From positions 1 to 64,000 of the forward strand of contig DF239303.1 in NCBI GenBank assembly GCA_000507305.1: a DNA stretch of 64,000 nucleotides, written 5' to 3'. A model generated the notes under the pieces. It was not told where the DNA came from. It searched no databases and saw only the letters and a program-made list of their open reading frames with translations. Made by a program: the position numbers and the translations under genes. Shown here in pieces: positions 1 to 11,578 of the stretch; position 1 is the stretch's first letter, and the number at the start of each line of letters is the position of its first letter. The stretch comes from Breviolum minutum Mf 1.05b.01. Its lineage: Eukaryota; Sar; Dinophyceae; Suessiales; Symbiodiniaceae.

Positions 1-1576
1 CCTGACAGGTGGGGAAAAAAAAATAATTTCCATAAATCCAACCCTTGAAAATTAACACAAAAAACCTAAAAGTCACCAAATTGAAACGGAACATCATCTT
101 CCGTCCAAACCTCCATTTTTGTGTGTTTCAGCCGTTCAGGGATTCCAGGGCGAATCCACCACGTTTGTTTTGGATTTTGTGGAAGTCAACTCAGGAGATG
201 GTGGTTTTGCCTGACTCTCCAGGTGGTAAAACGACAGAAGGCGGGAAAAATGCCATGGGTGATGGAATCATAATATAGCTTACTGCTACATGGAATAAGC
301 ATGAAAGCACACATGTATCAGCAAGTAAAAGGATTGGTACAGAAGATGTTTTTTTCATTTCCACAAAAATTACCTTCCAATAGGATCCAATTCTCATGTT
401 GCTTTTGAAGGGAGTAGTTGCTCATGTTTGGTTCGGTCAGTGTTTTGTGTGTGATTTCTGTAGGTAGCCTGTTGAAGTGAATAAGTGTTTTTTTACGCCT
501 GAAATACTTGGCTTTATATATGAATATGATATAGTGTTTCCCTTCCCAAGTAATCGCTTAGGTTGTCTTTGTAGATATAAACTGTGATTTGAATATTATT
601 CCTTGAGAATAACAGGCAAATGCATACAAACTTTCATGTACAAATTCGGTAGCAAACATCCTCAAGATATCAGTGAGTCCGTGCAGTAACATCGAAAAAA
701 GAATCCCCCAAGATTATCATAAAATTCGGTTTTCAGTTTCATAAACTGATCACATTTTCTCACTTATATACCTGGACCCAGGGATTTTGATCACATATCC
801 CACCGTTTTCGGGAAAAATCATGCGCCTCAAAAGTACCACCTCTCAGCGAAAAACCCTTTCCGCTTCCAAAAATTCGCCCAGGGAAATTGGATCGACCTG
901 AGGTGGCATTTCCGGGAAATGGGTTGGGAAGCAATGTATTTTCATACCTTTTCTTCACTTATGGAATGTTCGGAATGTTGCACATAATTATTTTTTCTTA
1001 TGACCAACCCAGGCAAAGGGGGAGATGTTAGTTTTAAAAAGGGGCTGAAGTGTTGTAGATGACATACAAGATTTGATAACGCCTTACATACTTAAACCCC
1101 TTAGTGCATCACTACTATCTATATGTTTATGTCTGTGTGATATGTACTGGGATGCGCCCATGACGCTACCTTATTTGCAATACGGTGACTGCCAGGAAGC
1201 TTTGATTCTGAGTGGGTGGATTCTGGGAGTTCCTATGAACCTTTTCTTAGGTGGCCCCACGAACAGTTGAATAATCTGATAGTCATTTGTTCACGTCTTG
1301 TAAGTGTCTATTGCCCACGACTTTTTTTTTCACCACGGGCATCCCAAGGATTGATGGAGTGTATACATATATTAAACTCAAGTCCTAAGTCAGCAAAAAA
1401 CTCAGGTCTTTGTTTCTAATAGATCATGTGAATCATATCATGAGTTGAAATATAAGACATGTTGGTTTTGCGACAGTGAATCCCTCCCAAGTCAGTCTTA
1501 CTTCAATGAATCGCAGGGTTTGTAGGTTGGTGAAATATGATAAGCCACCCAGATGCATGCCATGATACGATCAGCT
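1..1576. other. no gene recognised
   Basis: AT-rich; a 66-codon plus frame near 787 has slightly coding-like composition but no splice signals. Confidence 0.6.
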
Positions 1577-1697
1577 GATCCTGCCATGTCGGATTCCTGG
1601 CTCACAAATGCCTGCGCCTCCAAAAACAGGCAACGCCACGCCCACTGGAAACCAGTACGGGCACGGCTGGCGCCCAAGGCCCCAACTTCTCTTGGTT
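1577..1697 (+). CDS. possible exon, weak
   Basis: GC-rich stretch reading PAPPKTGNATPTGNQYGHGW, ending near a GT (1699). The acceptor is unclear. Composition stands out from the flanks, but nothing else supports it. Confidence 0.18.
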
Positions 1698-1738
1698 GCT
1701 CTCCCTGCAACAGCCTTAAGTGCCATTTGACAATTGAT

Positions 1739-1861
1739 TACTCTACCTGAAACTAACATTTTCGCACCTGAACATGGATGGGTGGAAGACGAGTTATCGT
1801 TTCCTCTTGGGATGGCGGAAGCATTTTCAGGTGCTTTTGCTGTTAGTTTCAGGGAGGGTAA
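1739..1861. repeat. family A MITE
   Basis: Ends CTGAAACTAACA / TGTTAGTTTCAG, bounded by TA on each side; both arms complete. Confidence 0.8.
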
Positions 1862-2165
1862 AGACAAGCCTTTTCTTTCGGGGATGGCATCCTTTTCATG
1901 TTAGTTTCAGGAAGATACTAGTTACCAGCAGAGCTTACCACCGTTTGGTGGTTGTGTTGAATCCTGGCTTCAACACTCAACTTGACCTCCAAGTTTCAGA
2001 ATCCCTTTCATTATGGAAATCCCAGAAATCCCAATAGAATTTCCAAAGCACTCACAGCATAGACCCTGGAGCAACTAACATAGCTGGCTGAAAAAATGGG
2101 CAATCGTTGCTTTTGAAGATTCGGTTTTTCCTTGTTGGTTCCATGGCGATATTGCAGCCAGCTAT

Positions 2166-2261
2166 TTCCCATAGGATCCATGTATGGTATATTTACCTAC
2201 ATTTGCCATAAAAATCAACCAAATGTAATTATATAAATACGCCATACACGGATGGTAAGGG
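2166..2261. repeat. family E palindrome
   Basis: GGATCCATGTATGGTATATT left arm; right arm CGCCATACACGGATGG. Confidence 0.8.
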
Positions 2262-2377
2262 TTTTAGCTTGCCACAGCATATATGAATCAACACATCAGT
2301 ATAAGGAGTAAACTCTGCCAGGAGTTTCCGTGGCAATTTTCACTTCTTGGAGTTTCCGGCCATTGCCACTCCTTAGG

Positions 2378-2514
2378 GTTGATGGTAGAAATCCGACGAT
2401 CACCATCCGGGATGTATATATATATATATAATTTATATATATATATAGAACCCCGTAAATCATGGGATATTTATCATATGAACCGGTCCAGGATTTCTTC
2501 CATCAACAGTAGTT
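2378..2514. repeat. family F element with internal AT microsatellite
   Basis: GATGGTAGAAATCCGACGAT start, TTCCATCAACAGTAG end; (TA)n at 2416-2446. Confidence 0.65.
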
Positions 2515-2872
2515 CTATTGCATTCTATTTTCATCAGGGGAGATGGGTCAATTGGTGATTACATGCGCTTAAGGCAGGTTGCTGGATCTCAAGATTATTC
2601 TCGACATATTATGCTTGGAGTTCGTAGGATAATAAACAGCCAATCTCAATCACTAAGTAACCATTGCCTGAATGTTATCAACCTTGAATACTTGCTTCCA
2701 GGATCTTCCAGGCCTGTTTGTTTGGGAATTTGATCATCATCCAGCTCTAAGAGTCCAAAAAGAGATGAACATAGGGGGCAGAGGGGCAGAGGGGGGAATG
2801 GGTTGGTGTTGCCAAAATTTTCATCTAACGATCCTGCCAAAGCAACAGATATATCTCCGAGCCATTGTTTGC

Positions 2873-2873
2873 G

Positions 2874-2949
<76 letters not shown>
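2873..2949. repeat. (GTT)n microsatellite
   Basis: About 25 units, uninterrupted; 76 bp before a possible exon. Confidence 0.97.
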
Positions 2950-3025
2950 CTGCTTGTTTCTATGTGGTTTCAGCCGTGGTTTCGGCCATCCTCAAATATG
3001 CTGTTGTTTTTTTTTCGAGTTGCAG

Positions 3026-3102
3026 GCGCGAATCCTGATCCTGCTGAAGAACAGCAAGCTCAGAGTGAAAGCCATGGCACGCAAGATGCTTTGCCAAGAT
3101 GA
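3026..3102 (+). CDS. possible last exon, frame undecided
   Basis: Strong acceptor TTTTTTTTCGAGTTGCAG after a (GTT)n tract. One frame gives ANPDPAEEQQAQSESHGTQD and a stop. Another gives a basic helix, ILLKNSKLRVKAMARK, ending at 3118. Neither is recognised. Confidence 0.3.
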
Positions 3103-3576
3103 TCGACATGTTTGTTGACATTGGTGAAAGTCAGAAAAAATGAATGTTAAACATGCACGGATTCTGCTTTAAGATTTATATAAAGATGTCCATTCAATAG
3201 GTTGTATGTTTTTGTTGGGGATTTGTTTTGAGGATTGTTCACGTTCCAAAGGGATGTCATGTGACCTCCGCTTTTATAAGGCATTTGGAGGATACTTACG
3301 TTGGAATTGCCTCGTTTCAAGTCAATATGGTAATATGGTACCATTGTTCCCCCGTGACTAGTGTGCGATGGCGATAGCCTATTAGATTATATAAGACTTC
3401 GGACATGCAAATTTAGATGTTTTTTTCAAATGCAATTGGTTTTGAACGGATTCAGGGGTTGTGAGTTGTTGTATCATGTACTTTCTTTGGCCAGAACGTG
3501 TAGTTAATGATGCATCATTTGTAGAATGTAATGTGACATTCATCAGACTTTAAAACAAAAACGCTCCCCTTACAAC

Positions 3577-3708
3577 CCTGACCATCCATGTATTACTTAC
3601 ATATTTACCTACTAATTTACGGCATATCTACCTATTGATTTACCATAACAAAAATCAACCATCCCATGGATCGGTAAATATACCGTACCATTCTCATGGA
3701 TGCTATGG
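3577..3708. repeat. family E palindrome, diverged
   Basis: ACCATCCATGTATTACTTAC and a partly duplicated inner part. Confidence 0.6.
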
Positions 3709-3872
3709 TCATGCAGGGAACTCCCGACGTTGATAAAAACGGCCGTCCCCTTGGAATTGAGGAGAATTCAGCTCCCACGGCTGGTAGTTCGGAGGTGGGG
3801 CTATTTCGGTGTTGGTGGAGGTGGAGTTGTGAAGTGTTTATTTGGTACCTTTTTTGGGGAAGCATCTATACC

Positions 3873-3960
3873 CAGAGGATCCATGTATGGTATACTTACC
3901 TACATTTACCGTAAAAATCAACCATTAAATGTAGGTAAATAAACCATACACGGATGGTGT
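3873..3960. repeat. family E palindrome
   Basis: GGATCCATGTATGGTATACT / AACCATACACGGATGG. Confidence 0.8.
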
Positions 3961-3967
3961 TGGATAT

Positions 3968-4086
3968 GGAATACAATTACGTTGATGGTTCAGAAATCCG
4001 GCTAACCAGTTGAGGGAAAGGTACTTTATTCCATGTTTTACAGGGGTTTTGTGTAGCATCCCAGGTGGTGATCGCCGGAAGTATAG
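3968..4086. repeat. family F element
   Basis: GTTGATGGTTCAGAAATCCG start; right end degraded. Confidence 0.7.
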
Positions 4087-4415
4087 TAGATTTGGTTTAA
4101 AGTATTTTTGCATATCAACACGCATGAACTTTTTGCTTCAAAAATGCAAAAAAATGATACTACACCCCAGATTGTTTTCACATACTAAAAATGGCCATAT
4201 TTGGAAAGGAGTCACCACTTCCAAAGCATCATTTTTGGGCTATAGACATATTTACAGTAAGTGAAAAGTAGAGACGCTAACCGTCCCTACATATTGGTTT
4301 AGACCCTTTACTAAACCTACCTTTTGGTGTGCCATCTATGTTGACCTTAACGTAGATTTAGCATGCTTTGTCACTTGGAAGGGCGTTTCAAAACTTAGAT
4401 TTTCACAATGACCAG

Positions 4416-4466
4416 GCGGCTTACCCCGGTGTTGCCGGGGTCGAGTCCCCGCCGCGGTCAAAGAAG
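4416..4466 (+). CDS. possible 51-bp exon
   Basis: GC-rich block between CAG| and |GTTAAA reading AAYPGVAGVESPPRSKK in phase 0. It can also fold into strong GC hairpins. Confidence 0.28.
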
Positions 4467-4967
4467 GTTAAACCCGGCACCAAGGTTGGGAGTTTCTGGG
4501 ATGGATTTTGGCTGCCAGGGATGGGGTTGTTGGAAGGAAAATCTCCAAGAGACTCAAAAAATATCCTGAGTTCTGCAGAAATACTGAGCAGATTTTGATT
4601 TCAATATATGATGTGCATATAAGTTATGCATTAGCAGTAGCACTGCACTTCTTTGTTGGTATATCATCAAGACATTGCAGATGGAGATGTATGTGGGCAT
4701 GGGTTTGTTTGTTCAAGCGTTTGTTCATGCTGTTACTTTATAATACAGCTTAGAGATTTGTGTCAAAAATACCTTTTGATCGCTCCATTGACTTGCGACT
4801 TCAAGGTGAAGTAAGGATTCCTCAGCATCAATTTTTGCCAAAGATAGGATCTCCAAAAAAAACATCGGAAAAAAAATCATGAAATGCATGAATATCCCTT
4901 AGATAAGTCCTTTCTTTGCGCTGTTACATGTTCCATTTTTTGCTCCTTTGAACACCACGTTTTGAAG

Positions 4968-5069
4968 GCCAGTCCCCGAAAGGGGAAGGACGAGGTGAAG
5001 GAGGTGAAGGAGGTGAAAGAGCGGCCTGGCAGGCCCGGAAAGAGCGGCCGAAAAAGGGTGGATGGATAG
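4968..5069 (+). CDS. candidate basic C-terminal exon
   Basis: Acceptor TTTTGAAG|GCC, then 33 codons to a stop, phase 0. The protein is highly charged: repeated KEV units (DEVKEVKEVKERPGRPGKSG), then RKR, like a DNA- or RNA-binding tail. Confidence 0.4.
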   Translation, partial: ASPRKGKDEVKEVKEVKERPGRPGKSGRKRVDG

Positions 5070-5093
5070 GATGTTGGAAGAGGTTCTCTTCAG

Positions 5094-5134
<41 letters not shown>
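5094..5134. repeat. (AAC)n microsatellite
   Basis: About 13 units. Confidence 0.97.
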
Positions 5135-5256
5135 ACGACGCTGCAGATTGAAATAATCCTTTACGGTCCTGTACAAGGGATGAAAGGAAGTTGGAAAACA
5201 TATTCTTCAGCTTCCATGGTAAGTTTACCAATGATTCATAAATATTCATAAATAAT

Positions 5257-5363
5257 TACCCTGAAACTAACATTGCCCCTGAAAATGATTGGTTGGAACA
5301 CTAGTTTTCTATTGGGGCCCTGCCTATTCTCAGGGGCAAACTCGCTGTTAGTTTCAGGGAGTG
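5257..5363. repeat. family A MITE
   Basis: TACCCTGAAACTAACA start and GTTAGTTTCAGGGAGTG end, with inner CCCCTGAAAA / CTCAGGGG pairing. Confidence 0.8.
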
Positions 5364-5399
5364 TTTCATCATGACATTTCCACAAGTTGGATGCCCTAT

Positions 5400-6250
5400 G
5401 ACCTTAGTTCACTCATGGGATGGGGGGGGGGGCGACTGTCTGGGGAGGAAGGTTAGAATTCCATTGGTGATGCACAGGGGCTTGTTGATGTGATTCGTAT
5501 GAATCACTGTTTCAGCCCTTCTAGGTCCCAAATGGATCCTCGTAGAAATTTCCTCTACAGAATGGTCATCTACAAGGCACTCCAATTTTGTAGAGAAAAC
5601 GCGCTTTGTAGGTACGTATAAATAGGGTGGCACAGCCCCTCAAATGAAATTTGCACGGGGATCAAAAATGGGCCTTTTCTCCTCTAAATGATCTTAAACG
5701 CATCTTTTTGTTGAGTGGATCTTTCAGAAGGGTCCTTTCTACTTATGAGACATCTTAGGTTCATGTAGAGTTAATGTAATGTGTGAGGTAAGGAAAGGAT
5801 TGATTTGCAGAAGGTTGGTTGCAACATCAATGTTGTGTGCCAAAAATTATCAATCAAGTGAGCCATATCAATTGGTCATCAAATTCGTCAAAGACCTAAC
5901 TTCATTGAAGGGAGTCTAGGTCGTTCATCAATTTTGTTGAATTCATCACCTTGGCCTCCCTATAAGCTGTAGCATAACAAGCCCGCAAATTCTGCGGGTC
6001 TTCAAAAGATATCAGACCAAAACGTTATAAGGTATAAAACGGTATAAAAGGTGTATTTTTTATGAATTTTTCCCTCGAGTACTTCACATAGCAATGGGCC
6101 CCCCCTTTTTGAAATATGTTTTTTTGTCTCCTCAGGCCGCTATCTTCAAATACCAAAGTGTAAACAGAAGGGAAAGGTTTTTCTGACGTAAGATTCTAAA
6201 CATAAAGGTGCCCCCTCCTAACAGCCCCAAATCCTATAAGGTCTACATAT
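5400..6250. other. no gene recognised
   Basis: Contains a run of about 11 G at 5422 and otherwise unique AT-rich sequence. Confidence 0.6.
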
Positions 6251-6260
6251 GTCTACATTA

Positions 6261-6368
6261 TACTCCACCGAAAACTAACATATATCCCCTGCAAAAATGA
6301 TGGTTGGAAGATATATTTCCTGTTGAAATAGTCCCTTTTTAGGGGACATATTAGTTTTCGGGGGTGTA
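6261..6368. repeat. family A MITE
   Basis: CCGAAAACTAACAT / TTAGTTTTCGG arms and TA at both ends. It abuts the GC-rich island. Confidence 0.85.
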
Positions 6369-6419
6369 AGCTCTTCACATCGCCTGCCGCATCCCCCTTC
6401 CACCGAAACGTCTGCCCAG

Positions 6420-6559
6420 GGCACCGCACAGCTCGCGGCCGCCGCACCGGCGCCGCTCCGCGCCGGGCCCGAACCGCACGCCACGGGCCACCTCCGAACC
6501 GCCGCAGACGGCGCAGACGGCCTTGAGCGACGGGGCGCAACGGACACCACGCGCCTTGG
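6420..6559 (+). CDS. candidate exon in a GC-rich island
   Basis: Acceptor GTCTGCCCAG|G preceded by pyrimidines, possible donor CTTGG|GTGG. The frame is Ala/Pro/Gly/Arg-rich (GTAQLAAAAPAPLRAGPEPH). Very CpG-rich against an AT-rich background. The minus strand is also open, so strand is not certain. Confidence 0.33.
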
Positions 6560-6568
6560 GTGGTGAAG

Positions 6569-7478
6569 ATGGGAACCGAGGTGAACGTTGAGATTGTGGA
6601 GTTTTTTTCCGGAAAAAATGGGATGATACTGTAGTTGGTATGTTTAAGATATTATCATGAAAGCCAGTTTGATGGGAGTTTGTGCCATCTATTATGTATT
6701 GGTTTGCCAAAACTACAGTAGATGGTTCGTTTGTATAGGGGAAGAATGCAACCCCCAGATTCTCTCCAATGTAAGTGAGTGATTGCAACCTTTCCCAGTA
6801 TAGTACTTAATGTGTCCAGTATTTGCATAGATGGATTAGATGAATTGCAAGCAGTATACTAATGCATACGGTACATAGGGGTATATACATTGATTTGTGA
6901 TTATTGATATTTGGTGATCGCAATGATGGATTACGCTGCACTTACAACTTGACAGCTTCAAGTTGTTTCCTGTTGCAACTATAACTTCAGAACTTCAATA
7001 ATTTGTTTGCTGTAACTTATTATATGGTAGAAACGCATCTACAGTATGCACAGCACAGTGTGCAACTGCTTTTGTTTACATTCAAGGTAATTGTGTACTG
7101 TAGATGTATTTGCGAGAGTAATTCTTAAAGCAGCTTCATCAATTTCGCATAAGTTCATTGATGGTTGCGTGTCGGCGGCTTAGACTTCCAACAGGAATCA
7201 AAACAACCCCCCTTGTTCACCAAGTCACACAATATGTCGTGGAGACGCCACCCGTCAATGTCTCGCAACTAAAGAGATTTTCCAAGATCCACAAGGAAAG
7301 ATGGATATTTGCCAAATTCCTACTATGATTGAAAAAGTGTACAGATTTTAGTTGATCATGTTTTTTTTTCATTCTCATAGGAATGCAAAAACTCCATAAG
7401 AGTCCACAGAGCCAGTTGTTCATGTTTGTTTCTGTTTGGAAGTCTGAAAACTGAGGCACTAATGATTATAATGGATCT
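6569..7478. other. no gene recognised
   Basis: Unique AT-rich sequence without exon-like stretches. Confidence 0.6.
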
Positions 7479-7700
7479 TACTTCCCCGAAAACTAACATG
7501 TCTCCTGAAAAATAGGAAAGGTTGGAAGACCAACCTTTCCTTGTGTACACTCTGGAAACTTCAACATGGAATCCAAAAATGGAGGTTTGGAAGATGACTT
7601 TCAGTTTCATTTGGGTGATTTGTAGGTTCCAGTCGTGGAAAATTCCAGGGTGTAACGGCCCCTCCTTTAGGGGACCTTTGTTCGAACCTTCGGGAGTGTA
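7479..7700. repeat. family A MITE, enlarged
   Basis: Starts TACTTCCCCGAAAACTAAC and ends CCTTCGGGAGTGTA. The extra length suggests an inserted second element. Confidence 0.6.
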
Positions 7701-7981
7701 GATTCTACTTCAGTGGATCACCGAGGATCTTTGGGAGATCCACGACTTCCAAAACTTCTCATGGACATCGAGTGTCTCGGTTTTTTATTTCAGAGACAGG
7801 GACAAGAGATAGGCAAACAAAACAAAGAAAGATGAGGAAAATCATGGACCTGGTTGAGATGGAAAAAGTAATGCAGCAGTATCATGATCATTCAGAACTA
7901 TCCCATATCTACCTTTCAAATCTACACAGCTTAAATCAGTAAATCAACATCCCTTCGGTATGTCATGCCCTTTATCTTCAG

Positions 7982-8046
7982 GAACCAAATTGATCCAGCT
8001 GGTTGTGACCAACAAGGGTTTCGCACTTGCAATCAATATTGTTCAT
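7982..8046 (+). CDS. candidate Cys-rich exon upstream of the phosphatase-like exon
   Basis: Acceptor TTATCTTCAG|G and donor TTCAT|GTAAGA bound a frame reading QIDPAGCDQQGFRTCNQYCS. Cys content resembles the start of the next large exon. Phase does not join directly to 8544, so another exon would be needed between them. Confidence 0.4.
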
Positions 8047-8543
8047 GTAAGAAACCCTGCAGTTGATAAGCAGTTTTTCCATGTTTATCCCTGTGCAACC
8101 TGTACTTCATATAAAATTCGGTGGATGACCGGATTTCTTCCATACGAGTTCATAGGAAATCATCACAGATGCATTCACCAGGCACCCTAGGCCGTTTCAC
8201 CAAGATTAATGTCTTGCATGGGATAATTGCTACTCCCAAATTTGGCAGTTTAAGTGGCCATCAACTAGCATATTTGCCCGAAAATTTGGAGGCAGGCATC
8301 TATCAACTTTCATCTACCTTTTGTTGAACTAAGATGATAATATACTTCAATCATTTTGTTAAGCCTAGACCTTGAATATGTTTCACTGTTTGTTTAGCTT
8401 TATGTATTTCAATGTGTACTTGTATTGGCTATTATTACTCTTGAGCTTGCTATATCATGAGTCATGAAGAATATAGGAAACTCCTTTATAGCCAAAGCAA
8501 CCATCAAGTGATTGCTTGAGGCTTCTTAATGTTTGAGCTGCAG

Positions 8544-9561
8544 GACATCTTACTTCGAATCGACCCCAGTCTCTGTTTGCCGCATGCGATATTGCGCTCA
8601 CTGTGGCAAGGTTACATTCCATCGTTTCTTATGTGAGTGCAACCGCCTACATGGTACAAAAGGTCATTGGGTTTACGTTTGTGAAGGTGTAGAATGCCGT
8701 TGGTGCTTGGGTTGTACATGTGCTGCAAGTGACATTTGGACCACCTGTTCGTATACTTGCAGTGAATTTATCGACTCGCAGGTGGATTTAGAGAATGTCT
8801 CATGCCAAGCCTTTCGTGCCGGTGCTGCTGTTCCTAGTAGAACCTTGTCACTTGAGGACACTGCCGCAGATCGCTATTTGTTCTTGTTTGATCTGAAATA
8901 TGTGTTTGCGAGCTATACTTGGCAAGAACCAGATGACGTGATCAATATTGAATTCAGGCCACATGCGTGCAAATTGATCAGCGTCCTTTTGGAGCAACCA
9001 ACGGTACAACTGGGATTTTGCTCACCACTCACAGCTGAGAATGCCAGCATAGTCACTACAAAATTGTTGGAATCAACCACGAAGACCAGATGGAAATCTA
9101 AACTTCCAAATCTTCCAGAAGTGCAAGAGGAGAATGGCTTGACGGTTTGGCTTTTTGATGAAAGCCTTTGTGAGGCACATCCTGCTGATGTAGGAAGGTC
9201 AGGCACGCCACTTCATCTTCGAAACCTTGATCTTATTCTTTCTGCTGCAGAACCGGTTACCAAGTTTAAACCGAAACTGTCCAAGTCGTCCCTCGTCTAT
9301 GTAACATGTGATACGGACAAATCCTGTATAGATGAGGCCAGTTGGAGGAATGTGCTTTGCATCAACGGCTGGTGGGAGGAAAATGATTATCATTTGCTAC
9401 GCCTTCTAATATACCTTCGCGACTTTCTGTTTCAAAAACCTCTTGATGTAAGAGATTACTTGGAGGCAAATTTGTTCAAGTTCAATGATGAGCTGGACAT
9501 TTGTATAGCGGAATATGTCCAAAGGATTCAAAGCTACCATTCCAGATGGATTTGCTTTTGA
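8544..9561 (+). CDS. Cys-rich protein with divergent FCP1/NIF-like (HAD) phosphatase domain, large exon
   Basis: The longest unbroken frame in the window, open from 8533; the true exon probably starts after the acceptor GAGCTGCAG|G. Counting the frame from 8533, residues 16-76 hold many Cys in CxxC-like spacing (YCAHCG, CRWCLGCTC), perhaps a zinc-binding module. Residues 114-312 follow the order of NLI-interacting-factor-like/FCP1 phosphatases: hydrophobic strand with FDLKYV (catalytic D-x-D site), FRPH, then VWLFDESLC, HLRNLDLIL, YVTCDTDKSC (the D-D-S-x-x-K site) and VRDYLE. The second Asp of D-x-D is Lys, and the DDS pair is CD, so catalysis is doubtful and this may be a pseudophosphatase. 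The family call is by eye. The stop at 9561 may be the gene's end, or a GC donor near 9533 may lead to later exons. Confidence 0.8.
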
Positions 9562-9658
9562 AGTTGTTTTTGCATTGGTCCATCGATGGTAAACTTCATT
9601 TAGTATTGTTTTTTGTTATAGTTGCGTTGCTGACTGACTGGTGTGGTGTGCTTCAAAG

Positions 9659-9810
9659 TACACGCAGACGCCGTCTCGCGAAAAAACAAGATGCATTTCG
9701 GAAAGTTTCGTTCCCGCCACCGTGCTTTTGTCCCAGTTGATGGCCTTTCGAACGCCCACAATTTCGGTGAATTCCAAGGAAAGAGATTCGGGAATCCAAA
9801 TATTTTAGTC
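9659..9810 (+). CDS. candidate exon, unknown
   Basis: After TTCAAAG| a frame reads HADAVSRKNKMHFGKFRSRH and continues basic and polar to a possible donor near GTCA|GTAAAG. It would follow the phosphatase-like exon if that uses a GC donor. Confidence 0.25.
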
Positions 9811-10079
9811 AATGTCAGTAAAGTCTTCAGAGGTTTATGGTGTATTGTTGTTGTTCATTAGATCACACTGTTTGTGTGTGCATTGAAGAGAGGCATTGAC
9901 GACCTAAACACTTCTGACCTACAGGAGTTATATTGTCAATTACAAAGGTTTTGATATGGTTCTAGATTTCGATTGCATCCCAAAGAAGATTTTTCCAAGT
10001 ATTTGATAGCATCCCTAATTGGCAATTTGAATGTATTTGAGGATTCTTTTTCAAGTCTGTAATGCTCCATTGGTTTAAG

Positions 10080-10215
10080 CTCTGCAAAACTGTTGGGACT
10101 TCAACTCGTTAAACCAAGGAGCCATTTCCGACGAGTCGAACGGAAGCTTCCGCTGGATGCTTCTGGATGGCTAAGGGAAACTGCACAACTGGAGCTCTTT
10201 GAAGAGGTGCAACGG
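10080..10215 (+). CDS. candidate exon, unknown helical segment
   Basis: Acceptor GGTTTAAG|C, donor CAACGG|GTCTTG. The frame includes LPLDASGWLRETAQLELFEE, a clear amphipathic helix. It ends in phase 0, agreeing with the next candidate exon. Confidence 0.45.
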
Positions 10216-10646
10216 GTCTTGGGATTGTTAACCACCACTGTCCCTTAGGCCTGGAAAAATAGATCTTATTTCTCAAGAAATTTCTGCTCTAAAATGAAAC
10301 TACTGACCTTTACCCTCCCAACGTTTGGTTAACATGGTTCACCTGAAAATGGCAGCAATCGGAATAGGAGATTCCGCCTTTGGAAACCCATGCGCGACTT
10401 GAGGTTAACCATTCGTTAAACTTGAGGGAGGTAGATTAAAAAACACCGGACTTCCGGCGTGGAATATTGGGTGATACAACTCGTGCACATTCTGACCATC
10501 GATGTGTTTGATTTTATTAGATCATGCTTAGAGCCCTAAAGGACTTGACTGACCCTCTTTGCAAAAATCAACTGTAATATCAATCTGGATGGAGGATAGC
10601 CCCTAAGTGACTATAGTGCATTTTCAATGCATTGTATTCTTTCCAG

Positions 10647-10784
10647 AGGATGTCTCCACACTTTCGGGGATGGAAAACAATGGATGCGGCAGTTGCTGCA
10701 AGCCCCATGAGTTGCAACCCGCAGGAACTTCAGTGGATTTTGCAGCAGCATGAGCCTCCACCCGAAGAGGCGGCGCGCCGCTAG
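10647..10784 (+). CDS. candidate last exon, unknown
   Basis: Acceptor TTCTTTCCAG|AGG after a pyrimidine tract. 45 codons to a stop, phase 0, with CNPQELQWILQQHEPPPEEA near the end. Phase fits the exon ending at 10215, so the two may form the 3' end of one gene. The minus strand is also open here, but without splice support. Confidence 0.45.
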   Translation, partial: RMSPHFRGWKTMDAAVAASPMSCNPQELQWILQQHEPPPEEAARR

Positions 10785-10832
10785 CAGCGTAAACGCATTC
10801 AAATGTCATGTCCACCAGGGGATTGTTTTTGG

Positions 10833-10927
10833 TCCAAGAATCTCCAACAGGACCCACTGAGCGGACCCCTAAACCTGAGTATCTAATATCTCTAGCACCT
10901 TACTTAGGGGTCCGTTGGTAAGGTCCC
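10833..10927 (+). repeat. left arm of inverted repeat around the gap
   Basis: About 73 bp match the reverse complement of 12604-12678 at roughly 90%. This arm has an extra 21 bp and its own 11-bp inverted repeat (CGGACCCCTAA). Confidence 0.85.
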
Positions 10928-11047
10928 ATTCAGTTTTTCATGGATTTGGGGCTCAGTGCTGGGGTGTGACATTGGAATGTTGGATGATTACAATGGATTA
11001 TACTGACCACATACTGTTTGCAATATGTCTATTTATATAGATTTATA

Positions 11048-11152
11048 TGCCCAGATGCTCTATGTAGGGAATGTTTACTTGTCCCATGGAATGTGGCCAT
11101 TTAACAACCTAATGTAGACAAATATATCATACATGGAGCATTTGTGATGTAT
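11048..11152. repeat. family E palindrome
   Basis: Variant ends GATGCTCTATG / CATACATGGAGCAT. Confidence 0.65.
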
Positions 11153-11249
11153 AGCTGTATAACGTTAATCAGATGACATGTGCAACGAAAGAGGTTGTAT
11201 GTCAAAGACACCAGTTTGGAGCGATGATTGAGAATTCATGATCACGTTC

Positions 11250-11372
11250 AGGGTACTGTTGATGGAATGAATCCTGCACCACCTGGGATGTATAAAACCC
11301 TGCAAATCATGGGATAAACTACCAACCTCAACTGGTTAGCCGGATTGGATTTCTGAACCATCAACACTATTT
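11250..11372. repeat. family F element, reversed
   Basis: ACTGTTGATGGAATGAATCC start, TTTCTGAACCATCAACACTA end. Confidence 0.75.
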
Positions 11373-11455
11373 CAACAGGGGACGATCATTAACGCGTTTT
11401 ATCGGAGATAAACCAAAAAAATGATAGGTTTTTGAGGTCCAAATTGGTTTAAACC

Positions 11456-11578
11456 CAGGCAACTCAAAAAGTTGCCCTGGAAAATGAACGGCTGGAAAAA
11501 AAAAAAGAAGGTTTGGTTCAGATGATATTCCCTTTCAATCGGGTAAATTTTTGGTTCCATGTTAATTTTCAGGGGTGT
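11456..11578. repeat. family B MITE
   Basis: Right arm CCATGTTAATTTTCAGGGGTG is clear; the left arm has diverged. Confidence 0.55.

Noticed and set aside
2672..3118. 148- and 99-codon frames with poly-Val or poly-Cys
   Set aside because: They are created by the (GTT)n microsatellite.
4411..4466. tRNA-like GGTCGAGTCC with paired arms
   Set aside because: The T-loop is one base short, and no D-arm, anticodon arm or acceptor stem of proper length can be drawn.
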